64,000 nucleotides of DNA from Rutidosis leptorrhynchoides (GCF_046630445.1 NC_092335.1:632824001-632888000); one strand, 5' to 3'. Shown: positions 23,009-39,708, counted from the stretch's first letter. Made by a program: numbers and translations. Notes: generated by a model from the sequence alone, not told the origin.

Positions 23009-23334
23009 TGTAATATATTGATAGATACATAATAGAGAAGAATGAAAAATTTCTAGATTTACAGATCGAGAATTGCGTCTTCATTTTCTTCACCGGTACT
23101 GACGGCAACTTCTTCAAGTTTAATTATCGGAGCGATTTGTGCTCCGGTGTCTTCTTCTTCGCCTGCGACGGTTGTTTTTTCCACCGTATGTTCGGGGAAA
23201 GTGTCACTGACTAACTGGCTTTGCGAGACTGAATTTGGAAAACTGATTGAATAAAGGTTTTTATATGTTAACATTAATGTTAATGTTAATGTTAATGTTA
23301 AAGGCAAAGTTGTAAAAAGACGCGAGTAGGGGAC

Positions 23335-23692
23335 GTATTGACCATGCCTAAAAAATGACGCGTCGGACGAAGCAACGGCGATGCAACAGGTCTTGACTAA
23401 CGTTGACTTTTTAAAATAGTTTTATTAAATATATATTTATATATAATATTATATAGATCAAATTTTTAAATATAAATATAAACTATATTTATAATAAACA
23501 TGAATAATTAACAATTATTAACAATATTACAAAAAAAAATAAAAAATTTGACTGACTTTGACCGACTTTGACCGACTTTTTCCGAGTTAGACCGACTTTT
23601 TCCGACTTTGACCGACTTTTTACCTTTGGGCTTTGACCGACTTTTTAGCAACGACGCGTCGGCCGACTCGGCCGACTTTTGCAACACTACTT
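23335..23692 (-). mobile_element. MITE-like repeat, copy B
   Basis: This is the reverse-oriented relative of 718-1166. Read on the minus strand it starts GTTGCAAAAGTCGGCC, contains many GTCGGTCAAAGTCGG-like units (a loose 12-bp array at 23,550-23,640) and ends GACGCGTCATTTTTTAGG. It is non-coding. Confidence 0.55.
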
Positions 23693-23870
23693 AAAACTGA
23701 AGTGATTTGGGCTTGGGTATTGGGTTAACCCGTTTATAAATGGTCAGCCCATTGATTATTTGAATCGTTGGTGAATTATAAAAAAAATACGACCTCACAA
23801 AACTCCATCAGTTATTTTTCAACCATTACACGAGGAGTTGAGGACAAATTAAACTATCAATTATCACTAA

Positions 23871-24272
23871 TGGTGCGTTTGATAAAACTGAATGATTTAG
23901 CGTTGAATGGTTCAGAATCTCAATGATTAAAAGCCTCTGAATAATGTTTGCTCTGAATGAAAATAAGTTGTTTGATAATTATTTAGAATAAACGATATAA
24001 ACCGAGTTAAATTACTTTATCAAAGTGTAACATGAATAAAATATTCAATATACTTGTTAGCTAAGTGTTTAGGATAGGATTTGAGGAGAAAATTATAGAA
24101 AATTTAGGCTCTTAATGGTTAAGAGAGTGTTTCATCTCTGAATGGTTTAGCACTGAATTCTGAACCATTCAGCACCATATGTTATTCAGAGGTCAGAAAC
24201 AAACGCACTGAATGTTGAATGGTTCAGCATTCAGCAATGAACCATTTCATTAAGAGGCAAACAAACGCACCC
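23871..24272. mobile_element. PIF/Harbinger-like MITE with TAA duplication
   Basis: The ends are TGGTGCGTTTG and CAAACGCACCC, inverted repeats of about 10 bp, flanked by TAA on both sides (23,868-23,870 and 24,273-24,275). A 3-bp TWA duplication is typical of PIF/Harbinger. The interior repeats GAATGGTTCAG motifs and has no coding capacity. Confidence 0.65.
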
Positions 24273-24279
24273 TAAGTCA

Positions 24280-25200
24280 TTTAATTCGAAAATGCTAAAA
24301 CTTTCATATTACTTGAGAAACTCTGTGTGATGTGATATACGAGAACAATTCGTGACTCTTTCCCAAATCATCTTTGAATACTATAAAATTTGAACATACG
24401 ACCACTCGTAAGGAGTTCACATCCAACAACCACACTATCTCGGAATAAAACTTCAAGCGTTCCATCACTTAAAAATTGATTTTCAAATTTCTAGAGCTCA
24501 TTTGCACACAAATGAAAATGACAATGATAAAAACTTTTGATCAAGTCATCACAACATGAACAAAGAGTGTGTGGGTCAATACCCAATCGGTCAAAAACCT
24601 TTCTAACGAGTATCCTTAGAGCACAAAGAGTCGTGACACTTGGTTTGGTGCTTAATTTCAATGTCTATGTAGATACTGAAATTTAACACGGGCCTCCAAA
24701 GAGAAAAATACACTATATCACAGAAGAAAAAACCACGGGCCTCCAAAGAGAGAAATACACTATATCACAAATTGTTACAATGACATAGAAAGCTCTCTTA
24801 AGCCAACTACACTCTCCAAAGTATTTAACTAATACAACTCTCAAATAAGGTTAAGAAAGAAATAAATAATCAAATACTTAAAGTGTATTGATTGGTGCAA
24901 GTTGGAATGAATCCTATGAGCTCCTTTTATAACCAAGTCACCCACCTCCAACTTCTTTCCTCCCACCGATGTGGGATAACATCCTTTACAAAGTAACCAT
25001 ATCAATTTTTCTATCAAAAAACAAAACCAACAAAACTCCACCTTTTTGATAGAAAAAGATAAGCATACTTCCACACTCCAAAGATAAACGACGCACATGC
25101 TTCCTCGACGATAACTTCAAGATCCTTAATCTTCATGCCGCTAACATTATCTCCAACCCAAGAAATAAAATTTGCATCCATGTCGAACATTGTCTAAACC
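24280..25200 (-). other. Probable LTR remnant, copia-like
   Basis: On the minus strand a TATA box (GGTTATAAAAGGAGC near 24,922-24,936) follows a CCCACCGATGTGGGAT-type motif, which I associate with copia LTRs. A 47-bp tandem duplication beginning ACGGGCCTCCAAAGAGA is at 24,688 and 24,735. There is no partner LTR or internal region in the window, so the call is tentative. Confidence 0.35.
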
Positions 25201-25259
25201 GACAATCATTGTCATCAAAGACAATTGATATTGCTCCATTTAGATATGTTTATTACGCA

Positions 25260-26356
25260 ATATCGACCTCATTTTATTCGGTTTTGATGATCGTTGGGGC
25301 TTAAAAGTTGTTTTCCTGTGCCAAAGTATCCACTCAAGGCAAAATGCCTAACTTGGTGTAAAATTGACCAAGAAATGTTCAAAAAGTGCAAAGAAAATGA
25401 CAAGTGCAGGAAACAGCATCAAAAGCGCCGCTCCTGACTAGGGAGCGATGCTCCTCACAACCCAGAGCGCCGCAATCCATCTAAAAGCGGCGCTATTACC
25501 CACGTTTTGTCTCCATTTCTTCACAGTGAGCAGAAGCGCCGCTCTTCAAAGGCAGAAGCGTCGTTCCTGACTGGCCAAAAGCGCCGCACCATCTCCAAAA
25601 GCGACGCACCTGTTTAATGCCAACAGCGCCGCACCAAAGCTAAAAGCGGCGCTCCTGACGCTGATTCAGCCCACTTTCCTCACCACTATAAATAGAATAT
25701 GATAGGTCATTTGGCAAGAGAACTGAAGTTTTTACTCCGAATTTCACACACAAAACCCTAATTTCATCATCCATTAGAGTTCTAAGGTGATTTGGAGGAA
25801 GCAAGCTCAAGTTTCATCTTCATTAGTGCTAGATCTTTCTTTTGTTATCAATTTGGGTTGTAGTCTTAAATTTACTCTTTCATATTTTGAATCAAATAGT
25901 TGTAATCTTTACTTTATCTTCATCTAAGTTGAATCTTTACTTGTAATCTTTGTTTATCATCATTTATCTTTGAATCTTAGCTTGTAATCACTCAAGATGA
26001 TGTTTATTGATGCTTTTATGATTATTGCTAGTGTAATCTTTGCTATGAGTAGCTAAATCTCTTGTGTTTGCTTATCTATGAATCTTTAATCCATAAGATG
26101 TGCCCTTAATCTATTGAATAGAGTTGTTTTGAATGAAAATACATGAGCTAGTGTTATTGAGTTAGCCATGAGGTCCATTGCTATGTTTGATATTGGTTTT
26201 ACTTTGATTACATGAATTGAGTAGCTCTTTAAGTGATTTTAGTAGTGAATCAATTTGTGCTTCAACACCTTTGGTGATCTAGACAACTAGAATAGGAATT
26301 TCAAGGGATTGTGTTTCTAGGCTAAGTTGGTTTTCAATTGACATTTGTTCATCATA
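25260..26356 (+). repeat. Unassigned gypsy-like LTR remnant with promoter array
   Basis: A plus-strand TATA box (CACTATAAATAGAA, 25,681-25,694) is preceded by about ten diverged copies of AAAAGCGCCGCTCC (25,421-25,655). It is followed by an AAACCCTAATTTC leader-like stretch and T-rich sequence with many TTGTAATCTTT phrases. This layout resembles U3-R-U5 of a plant LTR. No partner copy or coding region is present. Confidence 0.45.
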
Positions 26357-27714
26357 GTGGTTATCACACCCCCAGTTAGGGCCTGGGTGAAATGTGACTT
26401 AATATCAAATAAACCAACATATTATAATATACGAGAACAATACTAAATGATAAAACAAACTTTATTGAGTACGCAGCGGAAAATGAAATGTCGTTACAAT
26501 GACGGAAATAACAATAAAGTAAATGTTCAAATGCAAAAGTAATAAATGCGATATCTCTTGATCCTATGTCCAAGTAGCATCACATAAGCAGTAGATAAGT
26601 AACTTGATCAAACAGCACCTGAGACAAAACATGCTAAAGTGTCAACCAAAAAGGTTGAGTGAAGTTCATAGGTTTAACAAATAAGTTTGACCGTTGTTTT
26701 AGACCACAAGATTTAGTTTATAAAGTTGATCTCGCAGGGATCAAAAAGTTATGCCAGTTCGTGATATTTAGACTAAACGTTCAAGTTTGCCCCAAAGACA
26801 AGTTGTGTATATACTTGTCGATTTAATTTCATTATTAAGTAATACAATGACTTGGTCAAATGTATCGGGGACGTTACTCATGATAGGCCTACCCCCAATA
26901 ATTAAGCATGCATTCAACGAGCAATTAAAAATATCACTGTAGGGACTTAGTCGGACATAGCCGGGTATAGCATAGTTTAACAGTTGGTACTTGTGTCTAA
27001 GTTGTAAAATGTAAAAACAACATATGTCTCACCCCAAATAGGTTAAAATAAATTGCGCAATAGTAAGTGGGGCTATGAATTCACCTTAGTAAGTAGAGAG
27101 AGTGTTATTCCTCGGAAACAGAAAGTTGGATGAACGTGAGCAGAAAGTCAACCTAAGGACATTTAAGAGTAGTAAGTGTTTTGCCCAAATTAAGTTTAAG
27201 TATGAAAGTGTTTTAAGTATAGTTCGTTTTACTAAGTTTCCATTTTTAGCAAGTTTCCATTTTTAGTAAGTTTATAATTAGAAAGTTTCTATTTTAAAAG
27301 TGTTTCCATTTTAGGATATTTGCCATATTAGATATACTTCCAATCACCCCTTTCCCTTCGAATGGCCATTTCAGGTCTAGGGGCTTGAGCTACAGGATCC
27401 TTTAAATCGGAAAATCCAAACCCTTCCGCCTAGAGTTTCGTAGAAACCATTCGTCAAGAAAGTTCGAAGATCTATATATATCTAATATATACCCAAAAAT
27501 GTTTTTATGTGTTATAATATAAGTAGTAGGTTATAAGTGTTAGTAATAGTAATAGTGTATAAGTGTTAAATAATAGTATAAGTAATATTAGGGTTTCATT
27601 AATTAATTAGGGTTAATTAATTAAAGTATTTAATGATTAGGGTTTTGTAATAAATGTCTAGGGTTTAGGTTTAATTAATTAGGGTTTTAATAAATTAGGG
27701 TTTTATTTATTTAG

Positions 27715-27771
<57 letters not shown>

Positions 27772-27845
27772 CGTGTATATGTATATATATATATAATATT
27801 TATATTTTTTTTATATGTATATATGCTCGTGTATATATATGTATA

Positions 27846-27897
<52 letters not shown>

Positions 27898-28604
27898 ACA
27901 AATAGGCATAGTGTATCTATTTATGGTATGTACATATCTAGTTACCTTTTTTAAACACTAACAAATCTTCTAACAATTATCTAGGGTTTAAAGATCAAAC
28001 ACAAAAAAATTCTTTCTTTATTTTTACTAGGCCGTAGCTATATGTATATGTATATATTTTTATTTATTTTTTACATGAACATTATATATGTATATGATCT
28101 AGTATGAATACGATTATGAAAGTAAAATTTAAGAGTTTTGGATCTAGGGTTTGTTACCTTGATGAAGATCTATGAAGATTAACAAGAAAAAGTAAATGAA
28201 CACTTGAAGATGAAGATCGAATCACTTGAAGATTGAAGAACACCTTGAAGATCTTCGAAGAACTTTGAAGAACACGAAGAACACGATGAAGATTGCTTGA
28301 AAACCCTTGAAGATTGATGATGAATTCGATGGTGGTGGTGGGATTTTCGGTTTTGGGGCCGAAAATAAGAGAGAGAGGGGAGAGATTTGAGAGAGAGATT
28401 TATGTTTGGATTTGGTACAAAGAAAATGTTTAGCTTAGGCCTCTATTTATAGGGAGGATAGGAAAATTCTAGAATTAGGGTTAGGGTTAGGTTTACTTAG
28501 GGAACAAGTTGGCTTGGAGAGGGGGTTAAGGGTGTTGCTTAGGGCCAAAATTTAGAGGGCCATTTTAGGCATTTCATATTTTTTTTTAAAATTTTCGGCT
28601 AGGG
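26357..28604 (-). repeat. Partial Tekay-like LTR, minus strand
   Basis: In minus sense there is a TATA box (CCCTATAAATAGAGGCC, about 28,437-28,453). Further downstream are the block CAACCTTTTTGGTTGACAC...CTCAGGTGCT (26,624-26,665) and an end near CTAACTGGGGGTGTGATAACC. The block is shared with the Tekay and non-autonomous LTRs to the right. Two long TA runs (27,716-27,768 and 27,841-27,893) lie inside. The U3 side is cut at 28,605 by the Athila insertion, so the remainder should lie right of this window. Confidence 0.5.
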
Positions 28605-28843
28605 TGATGTGTGCGAGGTGTAGTACGAAATAGCTTATAATTTTACTACGAAATACTATTAAATACAATACAATTTTACACAAGTTATTTATTTATTTAT
28701 TGAATGGATATACCTAAACCTTGCTACAACACTTATAGGCAGTGTACCTAATCGTATAGTAGTGTAGTTTTTAGTAAGTCCGGTTCGTTCCACAGGGATA
28801 CAGTAAACAAGTTTAACGCTATAATTATTTTAACCTATAATTG

Positions 28844-28899
<56 letters not shown>

Positions 28900-30466
28900 T
28901 AGTATTATTATAAAAAGGGGGTTTTACCGTTTAGTGACCGGTTTGTCGATTTTGAAAACTTAAATCGCAATTAAAACCTAATGCAAAAATAATAAATGTA
29001 AATAGAACTTATTTTAAAGCGTAAAGTAAACGACGATAATTAAAATTGCGATAATTAAAAGTGCGATAAATAAAATTGCGATAAGATAATAAATAAAGGA
29101 ATTATGCTTATTTAAACTTCCGTAATCATGATGTTCGGCGTGTTGATTTTAGTTTATTACCATGGGTTAATTGTCCTTTATCCTGGATTATTCGATACGT
29201 CCATCTGGTTTTTGCCCATAATAGTCCATCGGTCATAAATATAAAGTGCGAGTGTCCTCGTCAAATTACCCTTATACCCGAAGTCAAATATTCCAACTAA
29301 TTGGGGACTTAAACTGTAACTAGGTCTTAATGCTTTGTTAATGATCACACCAGGATATCGACTGCGTGTAACCCAAGGTTTTAATACGTTGTTAACAATT
29401 ATACCAAGTGTCCTTGTATATAATTCACCCCTGTTTTAATGAGTCCATTGACTATTAATTCATTCCCGTGTCCGGTTAAATGAACGATTATTAGTACTTA
29501 TAAATATCCCGCCCATCGTGTCCGATCGAGTGTATGTGGTTATTTATAGGTACGTCCAATTGTAAATCTTTATATTAAATTAACGAACTATCATTCAGTT
29601 AAACAAATATAAAGCCCATTAATAGCCCATAGTCTAATTTTCACAAGTGTCGGTCTTTTGTCCAAACCTCAATTACGGTACAAAGCCCAATTACCCAATC
29701 TTAATATTTAGCCCAACATTACGATTACTTCGATTTAAATAAGCATAATAATAACTTAGCTACGAGACATTAATAAAAATAATTTAAACATAACTTACAA
29801 TGAGTATTAATAGCGTAGCGTTACACGGATAGAGTTCCGACTTATGACCTTAAAACATTCGCCAAAATAACCTTATTATTATTAAACTTAATTTAAAATT
29901 AAAATTATAATATATAAATATATATATATATCGTATATGATATGAGAAAGGAAAAGAAAAAGGTGTGTTCATCGAGCAGAATTCGCGGCCTTTTATAGGC
30001 CCACGTTTCACTGTTGAGCTCCGCGAGTGCGGAGGTTTTCTTCATCAAAGCTCCGCGAGTGCAGAGTTATGGATTCCAGCTCACCAAAATGATTTAAACG
30101 TGGGCTGCTTATAAATATAATATATAATAATATATATAATTAATTCTATTTTATATTTTATTCTTGTGCATAGTTGATTCGTAATTTTTGGTCCGTTGCG
30201 TCGCGCGCTGAAAGTTGGTTCATGTCTCAGTTCCGGATTTTCGAACGCCTTTTCGTATGATTTAATATCTTGTACTTTGCGTTTTGCGACTTGTACCCTT
30301 GTTATTTTTAGACGTTTCTCATCAATAAAATGAACCACTTGGATTGTAACTTGTACATTTGAGCTTTTTGTTCATTTGCGTCTTCAAATCGTCGAATCTG
30401 TCTTTTGTCTTCACCTTTTATTATTTAAACGAATATCACTTGTAAATAGAACAATAGCAACTAAAA
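28605..30466 (-). repeat. Athila 3' LTR, main part
   Basis: The boundary TGATGTGTGCGAGG at 28,605 is the LTR end in minus sense (…CACACATCA). The minus-strand TATA box GCCTATAAAAGG is at 29,989-30,000, with two CTCCGCGAGTGCRGAG palindromes just upstream (30,019-30,066). A TA run is at 28,849-28,895. The Tekay insertion interrupts the LTR at 30,466; the last 57 bp resume at 54,236-54,292. The native length is about 1.92 kb. Confidence 0.75.
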
Positions 30467-32359
30467 TGTAACGACCCTGGAAATTCCAACTTTTAATTAA
30501 TAATTATTATTATTAATACTTGTGTATAAATGAATGTATGTTATTACATTTACTTGTTACCGCGAACGACTTTTAAATGCCCGACACGTCTTTGTGACAT
30601 ACGTACATTACACGAATAATATTTTAGAATATTATTTACATTCATGATTAAATTTTATTAATCATTTTTAATTAACTAAGGTTACTAGTTAATTACTTGG
30701 GCTTTATTTGATTAATTGCATACTTACTTGAACTTGGGCTTTTATTATTTGATATGGACTTGGAAGCCCACCCTACTTCCTTAATGGACTAGTTAGCCCA
30801 TCATTAAGCTAATGAATTATTAAGATTAAGATCATGGATTAATTAGTGAAGGAATCTAGTTACTTACACATTTACACCACTTTCCCATACCAATTTGCTT
30901 TATTACTATTTCTAGTCTACACCATTCCCCCATGTATGAAAGTAAAAGCATTTGACTTCTTTTTTGGTACCCCATTTGGACGTCCACTTTGTGCAAGTAA
31001 TGGGAGTTTCATTTTCAATTTTTATTACATATTTACTAGTATTACACTTCACTTTTACACACACATTCAAACACCACTTCATTTTTCTCTCTTTTTCTCT
31101 CAAAACTTTGTAAGTAATAAACTTATTTTCTTTCTTTTCTTTCTTTTAAATTCAAGTTCCATCATCATCATTTACTAGTTACTTGTTGTTGTTGTTGATT
31201 AAAGATCAAACTTGTTAGTTTGTATCTTCATAAATCTTGTTTTCTTCCATCTTTTATTTGAGGAAGAACCAAGAACAAGAACCTAAACTTGTTAGTTTAT
31301 GGTTCTACATTTAAATATTTTCAAGATCTAAAGTTCATAAACTTGATGATCTTCTTTATGATTATGTTTTGTAGATTTGAATTCTTAAGATCTAAACTTT
31401 GGTTTGAATCTTCTCAAATATGAAGCAAATATGAACATAATACTTGTAGCTTTAATTTATTTCTTCATTTCATTTATTTAAAGTTGTAGTGTTGTTAATT
31501 TGGTCAAGTATTACTAGTTAATCTTGATCTCATATTTCTTGAAACTACTTTGTAAGTTCAAGAACATGTAAGCAAAACTTTTAATCATAACTTTGTACAC
31601 TTATGATAGATCTAGACTTTTGGGTCTAGGATCTCCAAGATCTAACTAAGAACTATGTTCTACATCTTAAGATCTTGATTAGTTAGTTACTTTCAAGTTT
31701 ATAGTTCAATATTACTTTTATATTTCATGTATGTGTTAAATCTAAGACTTTGATGTAACTTTGGTTCATCAAAACACTTGCAACACTTAAGTGAGTTGTG
31801 CTACATGTCTTAGATGTACACTTGGGTTATGATGGACAAAACTTGGTAAAGATGATGTAAACACATCAACGAGGTGTACACTTGAAGCTATATGCATCAA
31901 GGATGAGAACCGTGATAAGCATCGAGCACCAAGAAACCCCGGAACCTACTGTTTTACTGTTTCTGTGTCTGACCCGTACGACCTGGGCTACTATAAAGAT
32001 GATTTTCAGATAGCTCTGTTCGAGTAGATAACTTTTCATATAGGACTCGTCTTAATCGGAGTTACGGTTTAGGATTTATGGCCCTCCGATCGTCACTATG
32101 TCCTTTTAACGTTGTGCAGAAAATTCTGACCTACTCGCACTTAAACCGTCGCCACGGTCAAACGAAGACGAGTTTTCTTCTGGAATTTTTACCACAACTA
32201 AAGAACTCATATACGGAGCCATGGCCACTGGTCTCACCTTATTTCAGTAAGGGTAGAGGCCGTGGTGACTGACCGAAGTCAGCCTTTGTTTTAAACTTCT
32301 TTCATGGACAAAACTTACTTTACACCTTTTGTTTGATGATGAATGATGATGACCCTTAA

Positions 32360-35820
<3,461 letters not shown>

Positions 35821-35837
35821 GTACCTACCCGTTAAAG

Positions 35838-35856
35838 AAATTTCGTCCCGAAATTT
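35838..35856 (-). promoter_or_regulatory. Palindrome next to the polypurine tract, LARD-like element
   Basis: AAATTTCG/CGAAATTT arms surround a 3-base loop, followed in element sense by TTTAACGGGTAGGTAC and the LTR. The same arrangement occurs in the Tekay element at 50,062-50,098, which suggests a shared cis-acting signal. Confidence 0.65.
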
Positions 35857-38832
35857 GACAGGGGTCGCCATGGTTAACAATAAGAGTGTTTTCATGACAA
35901 GTGTGAGTTGATAATTAAAGTTTTATCACCATTGAGTGATATGGATAAAACAATTCGATTTCGAGAAGAGTACGAGTGAAACTATCACAAAAGAGTGAAA
36001 TGAAGAAGGTGAAATTTTGTTTTAACTTTTGACGTAGTCAAAATTGATCTCAGGAATTTAAAAGATTTAAGGAAATCTTTGTAATCAATATAAGATTCGA
36101 TTCTTCGGGAATTACGGAAATTTGGATTTTATTCGATTAGATACGTAATCTGCCTCGATTGTTATGTCGGATATTTCACTATAAATTAACCTCTTCCGTT
36201 TCCTTTAATTTCATCACTCCTAAAACTTCCTTAATTCATTCCTTCAAAAATTGTGAAAATGCTCAATCCAGTTCTAGTTCTGAATATTATTCTGGTCATT
36301 GTAACCATCATTCTTCTTTTCCAATTGCCACCAGAAGAATCTATTTACTTCTATTATGCCCTCGGGATTATTGTATTCCTGATCCTCCCGTGTCTTTATC
36401 TTGCTATTCGCATAGATATACACGGTTTATGATCTTTCTTGTTTGCTGTGATTTATACTCCGATCTCTATTTCGAAGCTTCATGTTTTTGTTTTCTCTGT
36501 TTTACCTTAAATAAAGTGATCACGTCTCGGATTAGTAAGTACGAAGTTCCGAATGATCCTAACATTCTAAGCAGAAAGGTACGTAATAGCACGATTTGAT
36601 TTGTCAAGTTACCAGAAGTTAAGGGAAAAGATAGAACTATCAAGAAAATATGTTCTTGTTATGTTCAAGATTAGGTAGAATGTATGAGTCGTGTAACATG
36701 ACACATGATGACGGTACTGTGAATCATCACATTCCATTAGAAACTCAGCATGACTTACTGTAATATAACCACATTGATCAAGCGTCATTATATTATACTA
36801 ACTCATGCATCAATTTCCAACACTACTTCAAATATCATTCATAATTCAAACTCGGATTTTCAGAAATTTAGAAACTAAAACAGTTTCTTTTTATGATGAA
36901 ACACAGGTAGCACAGAGATATGAATAATATCGGATCAGAATAGTTATGAATATTTCTTCAGAAACATTGAGAATATTGATAATGAAAGACACGACGGTAT
37001 CTTAGAATTTTAGAATCAAAGTGTGATGAAGAAATTCATTCACGGTGATAGTGAGCAGAGTAATCGCTACAGATTTCGTCAGATACGGAATCATCTGAAT
37101 TCTTTATATACAGGGTTTGGTCCTTGTATTTCTCCTTGATCTCCTTCATGGTTTGCTCAATTCGTTTTTCAGTACCAAATTTTCTATCGAGCGTTCCTAA
37201 CACTCCCTTCTTTATCATCAAACTTTTGACCGTTTAGTCCATCTACAATTTTGCTGTTTCTTCTGCATTTAATGCTACCATAACTGAATCGTCGGTTATC
37301 AATCCGAGGTGGTTTCAAGTGAATTGTGTTTTTAGATGATTAAACGCTGAAGGTAATGTGGTGGAATATAAAAGGTTCCCCGGTAACAATAAAGGAGTAG
37401 GCAGATATATCAAGATTATAATAAGATTGTTTCGAACGAAAAGTAGAAGTTGCCTTGCTGGAGCTGTGACAAAACTGACTACCTCGAATAAGAATTGCAA
37501 AGTTATTGTCAGTAACAATAACGCTAAAGGAATTAGCACAGCTACGTGTTTAAACGTTTACTCAGCTTTCGAGAGTTTTTCAGGTGCATAATTATACGCA
37601 TAAATCTTTCCTCTCGATTATAACGTGTGGTTGGTTCATCCTCTCGATTGAGGTGTTTTCAAGAATTATGAAAGGTTTGAATACAGATTGTAATCGTCAA
37701 GATACAAATGAGATTTAAAAATAAAATCAAGTGGCAAACTTGAAGATATGTTTAGTTTCATATGTTATAATCAGTGTTTTAATTCATTTTAATTGTCCAA
37801 TGTTAGTAGTCCATAGTTGATAGTCCACAGTTAACAGTCCAATAATTCATATATAGCTTAATATATAATATTCGAATTAATTAATACGTATCGTGACCCG
37901 TGTACATGTCTCAGACTCGATCACAACTCAAGGTATATATATTATTTTAGAATCAACCTCAACCCTGTATAGCTAACTCGATCATTACCGCATATAGAGT
38001 GTCTATGGTTATTCCAAATAATATATATAGATGACGTCGATATGATATGTCAAAACTTTGTATACGTGTCCCGATATTTAAAGTGCATAAAATAAATAAC
38101 AGAAATTAAATGACGATAAATAAAATTACGAGAATATAAATTGCGATAAATAAATTGCGATAAAAAAAAATGTAATCAGTTAGCTAGGAACAATTAGCTA
38201 GGAACAGTTAGCGTGGATTCCTAACAAGATTTCTACTCAAAATTAAATTGTTTGTTTCTAACAAATTTTTATTTGTCCAATGTTTTCTTCATTATGCCAC
38301 TTGTTGGATTCTGATATGTCAAAATCCAATTATGAAATTGAATGAAAATGGTTACTCTGTGGTGAACAGATTCGTATATCGGTGAATATAAATAGGATAG
38401 TAAATGACTATTGAATCAGATGGGAAGAATATACAGTGTAACTTATTAATGTGAAATCTAAATATTCCTCGGGTATTACCTACCCGTTAAAATATTTTCA
38501 CCATTAACAGTTTGTACAACAAAATTTTTAATCACAATCTTTATGAAAATATACATACATATATATTTTCTTCAGATGTAATCATGAATTTAATGAGTTA
38601 ACATGATATTAATCTCATCAGATTTACGGTTAGGACTTGATCACATAATCTCTAAAACATTAGAGATTACATAATCGCCCCGTGGAACGAAGATAAATGA
38701 TATAGAACAATACGTAGAACGAAGATAATCGATGTAGAATGATATGTAGAACGAAGATTATGTTCGAGGTATAGATTGTGATGTTAAGGCGTGTGATGTT
38801 GATGCTCGTGGGACAAATTGTGAAGTTGAAGA
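35857..38832. other. Interior of the LARD-like element with no recognised gene
   Basis: This is AT-rich sequence without retroviral protein motifs. Short open frames, such as 36,159-36,599 on the plus strand, show no homology or codon signature that I recognise, and they lie opposite to the element's sense strand. Confidence 0.5.
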
Positions 38833-39318
38833 TTACAGTGCGGATGTGGTTGTTGGTGGTACTGGTGCTGGTGTTGCTGCCGGTGCTGTCTGTGATGCCT
38901 GCAAGTTGTGCATCATACCTTCTAAAGCCACTACTCGAGCGCGAAGCTCGTTGATTTCTTCTATTACCCCAGGATGATTGGTGGTTGGAACGAGTGGATG
39001 AATATGGTTTAGAATCTGAGATATCATATAATCGTTGCGTGATATCCTGGCAATGAGGGTGAAAATGGTGTTTCGGACAGGTTCACCGGTAAGCACTTCA
39101 GGTTCTTCGCCCAGAGGTGAATTTGATTGGTGGAAGGGATCGCCTTCTTCTCGTCTCCATTGATTAATTCGATCACGAACCCATCCCCAATTCATCCAGA
39201 ATTGGTGATGACTGATTGGTTGATTCATTCCGGTTACACTGCTTTCGGAGCTCAGGTGAACATCCATGTCGGAATAGCTGTCGGAATCCGAGGAACTTGA
39301 ACTAGCGGCGAGTTCCAT
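38833..39318 (-). CDS. Sole ORF of the LARD-like element, coiled-coil protein
   Basis: The ORF is 161 codons, starting about 390 bp after the primer-binding site. The N-terminal third is Ser/Asp/Glu-rich (SSSSSDSDSYSDMD), the middle has a Trp-rich stretch (QFWMNWGWVRDRINQWR), and the C-terminal part has a short coiled coil (IEEINELRARVVALEGMM) followed by a Pro/Ala/Thr tail. It has no zinc knuckle and no gag core. The LRARVxxLExxM phrase and the position after the primer-binding site match the extra ORF of the Tekay host (44,445-45,318), where the coiled coil reads VEILRARVTELEDQM. The likely role is unknown; it could be an extra structural or accessory protein of this retrotransposon group. 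The frame is intact in a young element. Confidence 0.6.
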   Translation of the reverse strand: MELAASSSSSDSDSYSDMDVHLSSESSVTGMNQPISHHQFWMNWGWVRDRINQWRREEGDPFHQSNSPLGEEPEVLTGEPVRNTIFTLIARISRNDYMISQILNHIHPLVPTTNHPGVIEEINELRARVVALEGMMHNLQASQTAPAATPAPVPPTTTSAL

Positions 39319-39708
39319 TTCGTACGATTGAATAAAGGATTTTTCGATATGAAATGATTTTCGGATCTCGGATGATATTCTAATTACATAGAATATCTAT
39401 ATATAGTACAAAAGATCCCGTAGATTACGTAGGAATTTTCGGGAGTTGTCAGGCAAAGTTTATAGTAACAGATACGCTAAGATATGATTTAACAGATACG
39501 CTAGGGTATGAATTTGTCTATACACTATCTATGCAACTAAGGCAGTAAGATGTGTCTAGACTAAGGAATGATAAGCAAGTAATTTCCGACAAAAAATGAT
39601 AAGCAAACCTTATAATAAGCAACTAAGGTCGAAGTCCAGACTTGCTAAGGTATCCTAACAACTATCAGTTAGACACACTAAGGCAAGACCTGGTTCGCTA
39701 AGACCACC

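Noticed and set aside
23085..23307. Upstream extension of the RHD3-like first exon into the TTAATG repeat
   Set aside because: The open frame there is out of frame with the conserved [11 protein letters not shown] exon. A start at 23,084 fits the family better.
31961..32272. Short frame near the middle of the Tekay LTR (copy at 53,014-53,208)
   Set aside because: The open frame is short and conserved only because the LTRs are near-identical.
36159..36599. 146-codon plus-strand frame inside the LARD-like element
   Set aside because: It is opposite to the element sense, with no recognised motif, and is embedded in AT-rich non-coding DNA.
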